Positions 55,915 through 64,000 of a stretch of DNA of 64,000 bases are shown piece by piece (the stretch's first letter is position 1; the number at the start of each line of letters is the position of its first letter). Origin of the DNA: Coprobacillaceae bacterium UN01-12pH3A (GTDB lineage: Bacteria; Bacillota_I; Bacilli_A; Erysipelotrichales; Coprobacillaceae); the NCBI GenBank assembly GCA_027676805.1, contig JAQENU010000002.1, forward strand, positions 124,001 through 188,000, given 5' to 3'. Made by a program: the position numbers and the translations under genes. Under the pieces are notes generated by a model. It did no database searches, had not been told where the DNA came from, and worked only from the letters and a program-made list of their open reading frames with translations.

Positions 55915-55944
55915 TTGCAAGTTTCCTTTCATCTATGGTATACT
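55915..55944 (+). promoter_or_regulatory. Promoter and long leader of the cold-shock gene
   Basis: TTGCAA (55915-55920), 18 bp ending TGG, TATACT (55939-55944), an extended -10. The leader runs about 144 nt to 56094, long as usual for csp mRNAs, and includes ATCACT/AGTGAT followed by seven T (about 56005-56047), a possible weak attenuator or thermosensor hairpin. Confidence 0.55.
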
Positions 55945-56094
55945 ATAAAAGCAAAAGAAAATAATTATGATTCAACGTATCACTGGTATTAGAGAATTGT
56001 ATATTATCACTTGTGTACAGAAAATCTAATATTGAGTGATTTTTTTCTACATAAAGTGCTTTCTTTGGGCAAAATTTATAAGGAGGTACAAGCA

Positions 56095-56298
56095 ATGAGT
56101 ACAGGTAAAGTAAAATGGTTTAACAAAGATAAAGGATTCGGATTCATCACTATCGATGGAACTAATGAAGATATCTTCGTACATTATTCAGCAATCAACA
56201 CTAGAGGATTCAAAACTTTAGAAGAAGGACAAAACGTTAGCTTCGAAATCGTTGAAGGAGATCGTGGTCAACAAGCTTCTGACGTTACTGTAATGTAA
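56095..56298 (+). CDS. Cold-shock protein (CspA family)
   Basis: 67-aa single cold-shock domain binding single-stranded RNA. RNP1 KGFGFI (13-18) and RNP2 IFVHYSAI (about 30-37) are intact. AAGGAGG lies 8 nt before the ATG; the longer ORF upstream is leader. Codons are more biased than in neighbours, suggesting strong expression. Confidence 0.96.
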   Translation: MSTGKVKWFNKDKGFGFITIDGTNEDIFVHYSAINTRGFKTLEEGQNVSFEIVEGDRGQQASDVTVM

Positions 56299-56302
56299 TT
56301 TT

Positions 56303-56332
56303 AAAACCGTGAGCAATCACGGTTTTTTTATT
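56303..56332. terminator. Bidirectional terminator after csp
   Basis: AAAACCGTGA (56303-56312), GCAA, TCACGGTTTT (56317-56326), then T-run. Confidence 0.92.
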
Positions 56333-56333
56333 T

Positions 56334-57503
56334 CTAATTTTCTTTCTTTTCCGGCATTTTAAAGCGCCATGACAATAAGATGCATACTACCATTGTTGCC
56401 GCAAAGATATAATACGTGATCGTGTAGCCAAAGTTACCGCCGACAATATCGATGATCTTTCCACAGATGACTTGGAAGATCAATGCCGCTAATCCCTTTG
56501 CCAACATGGAAGAAATACCATAAGCCGTATTAACATATTTATCCTCCACTAAATCCAGTATGATACGAACGGCTACTAAAATAAAGATAATACTTGTCAT
56601 CCCCTGAAAGAAAAACATAATCATGATCATATTCGGTGTCGGACAGGTTGAATACCAGACAAAACGAATCAATGACATCACACAGGCAAAGATCATCAGA
56701 TGTTTATAGGATACCTTTTTAATCAGCTTATCGGAAAATAATACTGCCGGCAATTCGGATAACGTTGAAAAAAGCAAGGTGGTTCCGACAATAGTCGTAG
56801 TTCCGCCTAACTGTTTAATGAATAGAGGCAGATAGATGCCCTGTGCAGAAGCAGCCCCTTGAAACAGGAAATAAATCAGCATGAACATTTTAAAAGGCTT
56901 GTTATGCCATAAAGCGATCAACACTTCCTTCGTCGTTACTTTTTCACTTTCCCCCTCTTTAGCAAGCGGCTTGGCATCATTCATCATAATAAAGCTAAAT
57001 ACCATAACCGCAATACCTACCGCAAAGATGTAATAATTGGCTTTAGGCGATATATTATCATAGACATAGCCACTGATTTGAGCTCCTACCGCATAAAGAA
57101 TCGATCCCCAAACACGGATAGATCCAAAAGGATACGGGCTGGCAGTCGCCAATCGGTCAGACAGCGCCGTAATGCCGTTTAAGAATCCCTGAGTTAATCC
57201 GTTCATTAAGAATAAAAAGACAAATGACTTCGTATAAGCAAACAGAATTCCTGAAATAATCGCTAATATCGCTGATATAATCGCTACATATTTAGGACTT
57301 CGGAAACGATCTGCCAAAAAGCCACAGATTGGCTGAGTAGCCATTGCAAATAAAGCCGATGCAGACGTTACCAATGATATTTCCGTCGCACTGCATCCAA
57401 CATCAGCTAAATAAACGGATATAATACAAGCAAACATTGCCCATGAAAAATAAAACATTCCATTTCCCATGGCATAATAAATATAACCACCCTTTTTAAA
57501 CAT
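56334..57503 (-). CDS. MFS transporter, MFS_1-like (LacY/NupG-type group)
   Basis: 389 aa from the ATG after GGGGTGA, 12 membrane helices. The N-terminal YYAMGNGMFYFSWAMFACII and LADRFRSPKY between helices 2 and 3 are typical of the sugar/nucleoside symporter-like group. The central loop (AKEGESEKVTTKEVL) separates the halves. Substrate unknown. Two inverted repeats lie upstream. Confidence 0.85.
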   Translation of the reverse strand: MFKKGGYIYYAMGNGMFYFSWAMFACIISVYLADVGCSATEISLVTSASALFAMATQPICGFLADRFRSPKYVAIISAILAIISGILFAYTKSFVFLFLMNGLTQGFLNGITALSDRLATASPYPFGSIRVWGSILYAVGAQISGYVYDNISPKANYYIFAVGIAVMVFSFIMMNDAKPLAKEGESEKVTTKEVLIALWHNKPFKMFMLIYFLFQGAASAQGIYLPLFIKQLGGTTTIVGTTLLFSTLSELPAVLFSDKLIKKVSYKHLMIFACVMSLIRFVWYSTCPTPNMIMIMFFFQGMTSIIFILVAVRIILDLVEDKYVNTAYGISSMLAKGLAALIFQVICGKIIDIVGGNFGYTITYYIFAATMVVCILLSWRFKMPEKKEN

Positions 57504-57520
57504 AATGTCACCCCTCAAAA

Positions 57521-57582
57521 ATAGACTAGCCTTAGTCTATCATTTCTTATATTTTGCATTTACTATTTTCATTTAATGAAAA
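57521..57582. promoter_or_regulatory. Two inverted repeats upstream of the MFS gene
   Basis: ATAGACTA-GCCT-TAGTCTAT (57521-57540), 8-bp perfect arms, and TTTTCAT-TTA-ATGAAAA (57566-57582), 7-bp perfect arms. The first is in the leader close to the ribosome site, the second in the promoter zone. Confidence 0.5.
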
Positions 57583-57619
57583 CGAATATTTAGGACTTTA
57601 CAAAATATGAAAAAAAGCA

Positions 57620-57651
57620 AATAAAAAAAGCAAAGACTTTTCCTTGCTTTT
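57620..57651 (-). terminator. Terminator of the zinc-ribbon gene
   Basis: AAAAGCAA (57626-57633) pairs with TTGCTTTT (57644-57651); T-rich on the minus strand. Confidence 0.65.
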
Positions 57652-57654
57652 GAG

Positions 57655-57840
57655 TTATCTTTGATAAACCGGACCAAAATAGCCGCTTATAATTTTTATA
57701 TTTCCATTCCCATCGTGAATGGCTGACATTGTCTTTCTGCAATGATGACATACATAGTAATAGACGATCCTATTTGATCGTTCATCTTCATAACACTGAT
57801 AGCTATGAACCTTTTGCCCACAGATACACTTTATTTGCAT
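57655..57840 (-). CDS. Small zinc-ribbon-like protein (61 aa)
   Basis: C5-x-C7 near the start and CHHC (31-34) form a likely zinc site; C16 is extra. The rest is aromatic (YYYV, SGYFGPVYQ). GGAGGG precedes the ATG and a terminator follows, so it is probably real. Unknown function. Confidence 0.65.
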   Translation of the reverse strand: MQIKCICGQKVHSYQCYEDERSNRIVYYYVCHHCRKTMSAIHDGNGNIKIISGYFGPVYQR

Positions 57841-58053
57841 ACTTCAAGTTCCCTCCAACATATTGATCTCTCGCATGGAAAAATGTCGTTTCCCCCGAAT
57901 ATGACACTTTCTGTTTACCTGCATTAGTATAACGTTACTATTATACTATATTCACTTGTTCATTTTTATACTGATTGTTTAAATAATCCGCTTTATATTC
58001 ATATATTGTTCCATATGAAAAAAACAATTCTAAGCGAATTGATCTTTTAATCA

Positions 58054-58127
58054 TGGTGCCGATACCCAGAATCGGACTGGGGATTGAGCATTACCATTGC
58101 TCCGTTTTGCCACTAGACTATATCGGC
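58054..58127 (-). tRNA. tRNA-Thr (anticodon GGT), atypical
   Basis: 74 nt including an encoded CCA. Acceptor GCCGATA pairs with TATCGGC (7 bp), discriminator A. T8 A9 are present. Anticodon stem GAGCA/TGCTC with loop ATGGTAA gives GGT. T stem CCCAG/CTGGG is perfect, but the T loop is TCCGATT instead of TTCGATT, so the Psi55 position is C. The D stem (GTCT with AAAC) has a C-A mismatch. GCCGA acceptor and ACCA end are typical of tRNA-Thr. Confidence 0.75.
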
Positions 58128-58185
58128 ATTACATATAATAGAATACACAATATTAAATAAAATTACAACTCTTAATTGCATAATA

Positions 58186-58215
58186 TTAAAAAAATCTTAC
58201 CCAATGGATAAGATT
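58186..58215 (-). terminator. Terminator of the ECF/propeller operon
   Basis: AATCTTA (58193-58199) pairs with TAAGATT (58209-58215) over the stop codon; a T-run follows on the minus strand. Confidence 0.85.
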
Positions 58216-60004
58216 ATTTTTTCTTTTTACTGATTACTACTAGTACAACGATTGCTAAGATGGCTGCACCGGCAGCAACGACGTAAAGAACCGTCTTTGT
58301 TTGATCTCCGGTATTAGGAATCTGAGGCTGGTTAATCTCTGGTTCTGTTTCTATTTCCGGAGTCGTTTTCTCCTCTTTTAGTTCCACTAATGCGTAGGTA
58401 CTAAAATGATCCGTCTTAAATGTAATGTTTCCGTTTTCTACTTGATAATTGAACTCTGAAAGCGTATTATCCGCATTTACATAATATAGTTTTAAGCGAT
58501 CATTGGCATAGCCTTCAGGAATCGGCAATGTGACAGTGACTTCCTGAGCAGGTTCAATTTCATTATGTTGATAAGTCAACGCAAAGTTATAAAGGGTGGC
58601 TTTTTCAAAAGCAGCATTCTGATCTAGCAATGTCTGCACTTGATCCCCCTGAGATACTTGCTGAACTTGCAGCTGCGTACCTTTAATAAAGTTACCGTTT
58701 ACCAAAATACCATTACTGTCTAAACGCAACGCTTCCGTTTTAGAAAGCTTTGTCAAATAACCGGAGTCGTTTGTATGATAAAGGTTTCCATATGTATCTG
58801 CAATCGCACTTGACATACAGTAATTAATGGCATCACCGCTAGGCGTATACACAGAGCCAATCGTTCCTGTGTTTGTTTTGAGATCATCTGTCAAGGCATA
58901 CAATCCCCCCGGTTCATTGTTCATCGTAAAATAAGCCATTATTTTCCCATTATAAGAAGTTGTAAGCAATGGGGATGCCTGAACATCATTTGATGTTTCC
59001 AAACGATAGATAGTTTCTAATGTTTGACTGTCCAATACACTGATGAATCCCTTACCGCCAAACCCATATCCGCCACCAACATAAACACGTCCATTACATA
59101 CGGTTGGTGTTGAAGTGGATGAGGTATTCGGTTTTGTATCTAATGGCTGGCTGACAGCTTTGCCAAAACTTCCGTCAGCGTTCAATGTCAGACAGAAAAT
59201 ATTTCCGGCCTTCGTAGTAAAGTATAGCTGATTATTCACTAAATTGAGGGCACTTGAAATGGCTTCCCCTGCTTCGTACTTATTTAGAAGAGCACCTGTA
59301 GTTAAATTGCAGGCATAGACATTGCCGTCCATTCCGGCAAAATAAACAGCGTTCTGATAAACTACTGCTTTTGACCAGTTAAATCCACCCGTATCTTTTT
59401 TAGAAGCAAAACTCCAAGCAAAAGATTTGATTTCCTGAACAGAAGCGGGATTTTCATCTTTTACATCAATAGCATAGAACGTCCCATTTGATGCATAAGT
59501 CGAATAATCAGATAGATAGCTTCCAAAATATAAATATCCGTTATGATAGGTAAATCTTCCTTGCAGACTTCCTTCTGCAGCTTCACTGATCCATAAAGAG
59601 GTCATCGTTTTCGCATCTACTGCTTGAACACGCCCATCTCCTAAAGGAACAAAGATCATCCCATCTCCGTAAGTGATATTGACACTATAGCCAAGAGATG
59701 AAGCTAATGTCATCTGTCCGATAACATTCCCGTTTAAATCCAGTTTCAATAACTGTGAATTCGTTGCCGTTGCAACAAACAGCTGATCATTAACTATAAT
59801 CGGATCAGATAAAGAGTCCCATCCGCTCGTAAAGTCTTTGCTCCAAGCAATGGCTGTTTCATTTTCATTAACAGGTGTCTGCGTTCCAACAACATTCCCC
59901 GTTCCCATAAATTCATGCCAGTCAGATGCTTCTGTTGCGTGAACACTATACACAGATCCTAAAATCATGACCAGCATCAACAGGCTATTGATTAATTTTT
60001 TCAT
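58214..60004 (-). CDS. PQQ-like beta-propeller surface protein with sortase-type tail
   Basis: 596 aa from the ATG 5 nt after GAAGGGGG. Signal peptide MKKLINSLLMLVMILGSVYS to about residue 24, then a PQQ/WD-like propeller (about 40-430) with repeated blades such as NDQLFVATATNSQLLKLDLN and YFAGMDGNVYACNLTTGALL. A C-terminal beta domain (about 430-540) is shared with the giant surface protein. The end IPNTGD, hydrophobic helix and KKKK is a sortase signal (LPxTG variant). It is the last gene of the ECF operon, so it probably helps in substrate capture. Confidence 0.85.
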   Translation of the reverse strand: MKKLINSLLMLVMILGSVYSVHATEASDWHEFMGTGNVVGTQTPVNENETAIAWSKDFTSGWDSLSDPIIVNDQLFVATATNSQLLKLDLNGNVIGQMTLASSLGYSVNITYGDGMIFVPLGDGRVQAVDAKTMTSLWISEAAEGSLQGRFTYHNGYLYFGSYLSDYSTYASNGTFYAIDVKDENPASVQEIKSFAWSFASKKDTGGFNWSKAVVYQNAVYFAGMDGNVYACNLTTGALLNKYEAGEAISSALNLVNNQLYFTTKAGNIFCLTLNADGSFGKAVSQPLDTKPNTSSTSTPTVCNGRVYVGGGYGFGGKGFISVLDSQTLETIYRLETSNDVQASPLLTTSYNGKIMAYFTMNNEPGGLYALTDDLKTNTGTIGSVYTPSGDAINYCMSSAIADTYGNLYHTNDSGYLTKLSKTEALRLDSNGILVNGNFIKGTQLQVQQVSQGDQVQTLLDQNAAFEKATLYNFALTYQHNEIEPAQEVTVTLPIPEGYANDRLKLYYVNADNTLSEFNYQVENGNITFKTDHFSTYALVELKEEKTTPEIETEPEINQPQIPNTGDQTKTVLYVVAAGAAILAIVVLVVISKKKK

Positions 60005-60698
60005 ATTTTCCCCCTTCACATAATCCATATTTCCATTTTATGCGCTTCATTTTCTTTGTCATCACAGGTGCCAGCAATACAATAAAAACACAGTTTGATA
60101 TTATATAAATCACACTGATCGGCAATGAAGCGATCAAGCTTGCCAAATAACGATGAATATCAAAAGTACCGGTGATCGCAATGACATTCCAAATCTCCAT
60201 CAAAAGTGAATAAAGCACTGCTGATAAAATACCATATCCGACCATAAATTGCAAGGTGTCTCGCCCCTTTCGAGCATTCAGCAGCCATCCTGCAAAATAG
60301 CCGATAATACCGCAGCTTAACATCTGAAAAGGGGTCCAAGGACCTTGCCCGAAAAAGAAATTAGCGATAAAAGCGCTCAGACTGCCACAGACAAATCCTG
60401 ATGTTTTCCCAAAGACAGCAGCATAGATAATGATTAATGCCAGTGTCGGTTTAAAGCTTGGCGTTAAGATAAACAGCAGACGTCCCAATACAACAATCGT
60501 AATCATAACCGCCAGCAATACAATCTCTCGGCTTTTCGGCTTTTGTTTTTCGTACTGAAAGAAAAAACAGACCAGCGACAGCACGACCAGTACGATAGAA
60601 ACGAAGGTATACTGGCGATCTTGAAGCTGACGTATCCCTAATACTAAGATCAGCGGAAACCCAATAAAGATTAAACCTCTGCGAATCATCTTATTCAT
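59985..60698 (-). CDS. ECF transporter S component (substrate-binding membrane subunit)
   Basis: 237 aa from the ATG at 60698, which overlaps the ATPase stop by 8 bp; an ATG at 60710 has its ribosome site too close. Six or more helices, with SFKPTLALIIIYAAVFGKTS and FGQGPWTPFQMLSCGIIGYF resembling the CbrT-like S components. With the T and A subunits it makes a complete ECF importer. Cobalamin is a guess from the DUF4430 partner. Confidence 0.78.
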   Translation of the reverse strand: MNKMIRRGLIFIGFPLILVLGIRQLQDRQYTFVSIVLVVLSLVCFFFQYEKQKPKSREIVLLAVMITIVVLGRLLFILTPSFKPTLALIIIYAAVFGKTSGFVCGSLSAFIANFFFGQGPWTPFQMLSCGIIGYFAGWLLNARKGRDTLQFMVGYGILSAVLYSLLMEIWNVIAITGTFDIHRYLASLIASLPISVIYIISNCVFIVLLAPVMTKKMKRIKWKYGLCEGGKYEKINQ

Positions 60699-62244
60699 CT
60701 TCTTCCACATCCTTCGCTAAAAGAATACGGCGATCCAGCTTTCTAAACATTCTTCCTAAACTGGTTGTATAAAATAAATTGCTTTTAAAAAACTCACGTG
60801 TTTCCTCTGCTGCTTCAATCTTGCCGTCAAAAAGCAATCCGCAGCGATCGGCAAAAGCTGCACAGAATTCTAAATCATGGCTGACACAAAGAATTGTCAA
60901 TCCCTGCTTTTTTAAATCTGTCAGAATTTCTCCTAGAGTTTGTTTCATGGAAGCATCAATGCCGTTTGTCGGTTCATCTAAAAGTAAAAGCTGAGGCTTT
61001 AAAAGCAAGAGTTTAATCAAAGCTAATAATTGCTGCTGTCCTCCGCTTAAATCATAGGGATGATGGTGGCGATACGCTTCTAATTGGAACCTTTTTAGCC
61101 ATTGGTCTATCACCTCAGCGTTCTCCAGCCCCTCTAATTCTTCTTCAATCGTATCATGGACAAAAAGCACTTGCGGATTCTGCGGCAGCAATACGATCTT
61201 TTGATTCAATGCTTTATCAATCGGTTTAAACTCATAGTAAATCGAAGATTTTCTGCCAAACTGAAAAGCAAGATGATGAAGGAAGGTACTTTTTCCTGAC
61301 CCGTTAGCTCCCAAAAGACAGAAAAATTCACATTTAAAAAGTTCAAATGACAAATCTTTAAGTACACGATGGCGGTCATAGTCTAAGCTTAGTTCTCTGA
61401 TCTGTAAAAAAGAATCTCCTTTAGCCGGCAGTAAAAACGGCCTGACTTTCCAACGGTGATGCTGGATATATGTATTAGCTGTCTGCTTATCGGTTAATAA
61501 TACCGATCTTGTCAGCCGCATATACTCAGGTAACGCCAAACGCAGGGGATGGTCTTTTTGAATCAATTCTTCTAATACCGTTTCTTTAGGACCAAATGCA
61601 GTCATTTTTCCCTGATCGAGCCAAAGAATCTTTTGCGATAAGGGCAGCACTTCTTCAAAACGATGTTCCGCCATAATGATTGTTGTTTGAAAATCATCAT
61701 GAATTTCTTTTAAAAACTGTAAGAACTGTTTTGCCATGAATGGGTCTAATCGTGAAGTCGGTTCATCCAGCAATAAAATTTTAGGATTCATAGCCATAAC
61801 CGCTGCTAAGTTGACGATTTGTTTCTGACCGCTTGACAGCTGGTCAACAGGACGATCATATATTTCCTGAAGTTTAAAGTACTGAACTATTTCAGCGACT
61901 CGGTGCTTCATTTGATCGACAGGCATATTCCTATTTTCTAAACCAAAAGCGAGTTCATGCCATACTTTATCCATGACCATCTGATCATCCGGATCTTGAA
62001 AAACAAAACCTATGTCACAGCTGTTCATCTTTTCCATCGGTTCATTCGCAAAAGAAATCTCACCGACTCTCTCCCCAACGGGCTGTAGCTCCGGCTTTAA
62101 GCAGCGCAAAAGAGTAGATTTCCCACTGCCGCTTGTCCCTATCACAAGTAAAAATTCTCCTTCTTTTATTTCAAAATGGAGGTCGGATAAGATAGGCAAT
62201 GTTTCTTCCGGGTATTTAAATTGTAAATTTTCAACCTTTAACAT
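60691..62244 (-). CDS. ECF transporter ATPase, two ABC domains fused
   Basis: 517 aa. Domain 1: Walker A GTSGSGKS (36-43), LSSGQKQ, LLLDEPTSRLDP. Domain 2: GANGSGKS (near 315), LSGGQQQ, LLLDEPTNGID. This fused EcfA1-EcfA2 layout is typical of dedicated ECF importers. The second half lacks nothing obvious. The start follows GGAGGG. Confidence 0.92.
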   Translation of the reverse strand: MLKVENLQFKYPEETLPILSDLHFEIKEGEFLLVIGTSGSGKSTLLRCLKPELQPVGERVGEISFANEPMEKMNSCDIGFVFQDPDDQMVMDKVWHELAFGLENRNMPVDQMKHRVAEIVQYFKLQEIYDRPVDQLSSGQKQIVNLAAVMAMNPKILLLDEPTSRLDPFMAKQFLQFLKEIHDDFQTTIIMAEHRFEEVLPLSQKILWLDQGKMTAFGPKETVLEELIQKDHPLRLALPEYMRLTRSVLLTDKQTANTYIQHHRWKVRPFLLPAKGDSFLQIRELSLDYDRHRVLKDLSFELFKCEFFCLLGANGSGKSTFLHHLAFQFGRKSSIYYEFKPIDKALNQKIVLLPQNPQVLFVHDTIEEELEGLENAEVIDQWLKRFQLEAYRHHHPYDLSGGQQQLLALIKLLLLKPQLLLLDEPTNGIDASMKQTLGEILTDLKKQGLTILCVSHDLEFCAAFADRCGLLFDGKIEAAEETREFFKSNLFYTTSLGRMFRKLDRRILLAKDVEEDE

Positions 62245-62245
62245 T

Positions 62246-63088
62246 CTATCCCTCCTTCTTAAAACGAACAGGCAGAAGCATTAATAAAAGCATCATCGAA
62301 TAACTCAGCAAACTCCACCAATCAAAAGCAATTGGTTTTATTTTGGGATAAAAATAATAATCAGAAAAATCCTTAAAATAGTACAGCAGCATCCAAAGAT
62401 CAATCATAAAAATCAGAATGCTGAGTTTAAAATCATGTGAATTAAATTTAAATAGATGAAAGTGGGTTCGCTTACTTTGATAACCTCGGGCATTCATCGA
62501 ATCCACCATCGTCAATGAGCTTTCAAATGCCCAGGTAATGCTGATAAGCAAAGCATCTAAGCCCTTCTTTAAAGGAGTTGCTTTAGAATATTTCTTTTGG
62601 TAAAGAATGATGTCTTGTATCTGCTTTTTAAATTTAGGGATCAAACGAAAAACGATAGAGATCATTAAAGCCAATACTTTAAACGGCTTTGAGAATAAAT
62701 ACACGATATGATCGCTCGTTAAAAAGGAATGAAATATAAAACTCCACCATAAAAGGCTCATGACCATGTTGGCAAAGACGATGCCATACATTAACGCTTC
62801 CCAAGTATAAGGCGCACCAAAGAAATAAAATAAAACCGTCGCTCCTTTGGTCACAAATATGGGATTCATTAGAATAATCAATATATATAGAATAAAGGAA
62901 TAGGCAAAAGAATGCCATTTCCACTGTTTAGATAAAATCAATAAGAATCCTGATACCACCAAAGAAAGAAACGTAATGATCGGATGAGGAATCAAGACTA
63001 ATAAAACAATCAGAGAAACAAAACATAAAAAGATGGGGAACGGATGATAGTAACGACGAAAATCAGCTAAATGAAAGGTCGCGTCCAT
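62246..63088 (-). CDS. ECF transporter T component (EcfT)
   Basis: 280 aa from the ATG at 63088 (MDATFHLADFRRYYHPFP); an ATG at 63124 is possible but also lacks a good ribosome site. Five or more helices, then the coupling region with SMNARGYQSKRTH, the Ala-Arg-Gly motif by which EcfT contacts the ATPases. It overlaps the lipoprotein gene by 26 bp and lies 1 bp before the ATPase gene. Confidence 0.87.
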   Translation of the reverse strand: MDATFHLADFRRYYHPFPIFLCFVSLIVLLVLIPHPIITFLSLVVSGFLLILSKQWKWHSFAYSFILYILIILMNPIFVTKGATVLFYFFGAPYTWEALMYGIVFANMVMSLLWWSFIFHSFLTSDHIVYLFSKPFKVLALMISIVFRLIPKFKKQIQDIILYQKKYSKATPLKKGLDALLISITWAFESSLTMVDSMNARGYQSKRTHFHLFKFNSHDFKLSILIFMIDLWMLLYYFKDFSDYYFYPKIKPIAFDWWSLLSYSMMLLLMLLPVRFKKEG

Positions 63089-63752
63089 TATCGCAAGTAT
63101 ACATCCATCTGATTGAATCCCCATCTTGCAGTGTTTTCTGACTGGCAGACTGATTGATAAAAGCCCCGTTCACTGAATACATCCAGCCGCTTAAATTTCC
63201 ACAGATATACTCCCCAATATTACCGATTTCAGAAACATAACCATTTCTTGCAACCAGCTTGATTCCACTTAACTGACAGGCACGTTCTAAAACACTTAGA
63301 ACACTCTCCCCTTCCTGAATCTCAACTTGAATCACAGGCAGGATATAACCGCTTGCGGGAATATAATCCTGATATCCCGGTTTTAGTTTTGACATATTAT
63401 TAAGAATCGTTGTACATTCGATTGAAATCGTAACTGTAAATATTGGATCTTCCTGTTCCACCACCGGTGGCGGTGTTGACTGCGGGGTATCCACTGACGG
63501 CGCTTCATTGCTTGCCGGCGGTGTTTCTTCAGCCGGCTCATTAGGCGTTTCACCTACTGGCGTTTCGGGCTCCTGTTCTTCTTCAACCGGCGGAATTTCT
63601 TCAACGGGTTCTTCTTTATTTTGTATCTCTTCCTTATCCAAAGGAAGTTCAGTATTTTGCTGCTCATTAGGTGTTGTCTCCGGTGTAACTTGCGGTTTTT
63701 GACAAGCCGTCAAACAGCACAGACAAATCACACATAGCCAAATTTTCTTCAT
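63063..63752 (-). CDS. DUF4430 lipoprotein (transcobalamin C-terminal-like domain)
   Basis: 229 aa. Lipoprotein signal with LTAC17, a Pro/Glu-rich stalk (about 20-105), then a DUF4430 domain (about 107-229): VTISIECTTILNNM, VIQVEIQEGESVLSVLERAC, GWMYSVNGAFINQSASQ and DGDSIRWMYT. In animals this fold is the C-terminal half of cobalamin carriers. It is the first gene of the ECF operon and probably its extracellular capture protein. AGGAGG precedes the ATG. No cobalamin riboswitch was seen upstream. Confidence 0.88.
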   Translation of the reverse strand: MKKIWLCVICLCCLTACQKPQVTPETTPNEQQNTELPLDKEEIQNKEEPVEEIPPVEEEQEPETPVGETPNEPAEETPPASNEAPSVDTPQSTPPPVVEQEDPIFTVTISIECTTILNNMSKLKPGYQDYIPASGYILPVIQVEIQEGESVLSVLERACQLSGIKLVARNGYVSEIGNIGEYICGNLSGWMYSVNGAFINQSASQKTLQDGDSIRWMYTCDNGRDLSFS

Positions 63753-63912
63753 ACCGTTCCTCCTTTTAATCTTTTAAAATTTTAACATAAAACATTCTCT
63801 AATCCTAGCTATAATTCGATAAGAAAGAATAAAAGCGTGATGATTTCACACATTTTTTACAAAACCTTACTTAAAAGAATCGCTATTATAATCATCAGGA
63901 AAGGAAAATGAG

Positions 63913-64000
63913 ATGATTAAAAAAGGAATTCAATATGGATGTGTATGTTGTGTTTTAGTAATGATGAGCATCGGTTGTTTACAGATCATCAAAAATAAAA
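63913..64000 (+). CDS. Start of a membrane or secreted protein (cut by window edge)
   Basis: Only 29 codons are visible: MIKKGIQYGC, then a Cys/Val/Met-rich hydrophobic stretch to CLQIIKNK, which looks like a signal peptide or anchor. AAAGG precedes the ATG, and TATAAT lies at 63887-63892. It is divergent from the ECF operon. Confidence 0.5.
   Translation, partial: MIKKGIQYGCVCCVLVMMSIGCLQIIKNK

Noticed and set aside
58054..58127. tRNA-Gly(ACC) on the plus strand
   Set aside because: Read this way there are six bases between D arm and anticodon stem and no T arm; the minus-strand reading has all arms and an encoded CCA.
63753..63912. Cobalamin riboswitch upstream of the ECF/DUF4430 operon
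   Set aside because: The gap is only 160 bp and lacks the B12-box; the ribosome site follows directly.

Overview
The window is AT-rich chromosomal DNA from a low-GC Gram-positive bacterium (Bacillota). Strong AGGAGG ribosome binding sites, intrinsic terminators after most genes, a type III glutamine synthetase, ABC-F and ECF systems, a MecA-like class B penicillin-binding protein and sortase-type tails together suggest a gut Erysipelotrichia-like organism. That placement is an inference. No prophage, insertion sequence, CRISPR array or rRNA was seen. One tRNA gene is present.

Layout. 1-5.0 kb: truncated methionine aminopeptidase, an ABC exporter pair, a 44-aa ORF and a MecA-like PBP. 5.1-8.6 kb: two near-duplicate 6-phospho-beta-glucosidases around an acetyltransferase, with a candidate cre over the promoter. 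8.8-18.9 kb: PHP phosphatase, isochorismatase-like hydrolase, Ogt, a decayed MATE gene, a redox cluster (MerR, EFR1-type flavodoxin/ferredoxin, two aldo-keto reductases, flavoprotein), an Rgg regulator divergent from a 73-aa orphan, and an ABC-F protein with a 21-codon leader peptide. 19.2-33.4 kb: an island of glutamine synthesis and use: pyrG, an ANTAR regulator, glnA, glnN, purF, carB, carA, dapH. 33.5-46.1 kb: small proteins, a bactofilin, a 2249-aa surface protein, a two-component system and another surface protein. 46.2-57.8 kb: small accessory genes (PD-(D/E)XK-like, zinc-less sirtuin, FUSC exporter, GDPD, HTH regulators, VOC, GNAT, MATE, cold shock, MFS). 58-64 kb: an atypical tRNA-Thr and an ECF transporter operon with a DUF4430 lipoprotein and a beta-propeller surface protein.

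How genes work together. The most interesting part is 20.8-33.4 kb. The ANTAR protein is encoded directly downstream of glnA. The leaders of glnA, glnN and dapH-carA-carB each have a good promoter, an intrinsic terminator before the start codon, and a small hairpin whose six-base loop has A at position 1 and G at position 4 (AAAGGC, AAGGAC, AAAGGA). ANTAR antiterminators recognise this kind of loop. The three leaders look like a local regulon in which the ANTAR protein lets polymerase read into glutamine-synthesising and glutamine-consuming genes. Only one matching loop was found per leader, whereas the described ANTAR target has two, so this is a hypothesis. A second RNA switch, of a different kind, precedes the ABC-F gene: the leader ORF contains one arm of an antiterminator that excludes a long terminator hairpin.

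Start codons were moved from the longest ORF to the best-spaced ribosome binding site in many genes; each entry says so. Family names come from recognising motifs by eye, without database searches.
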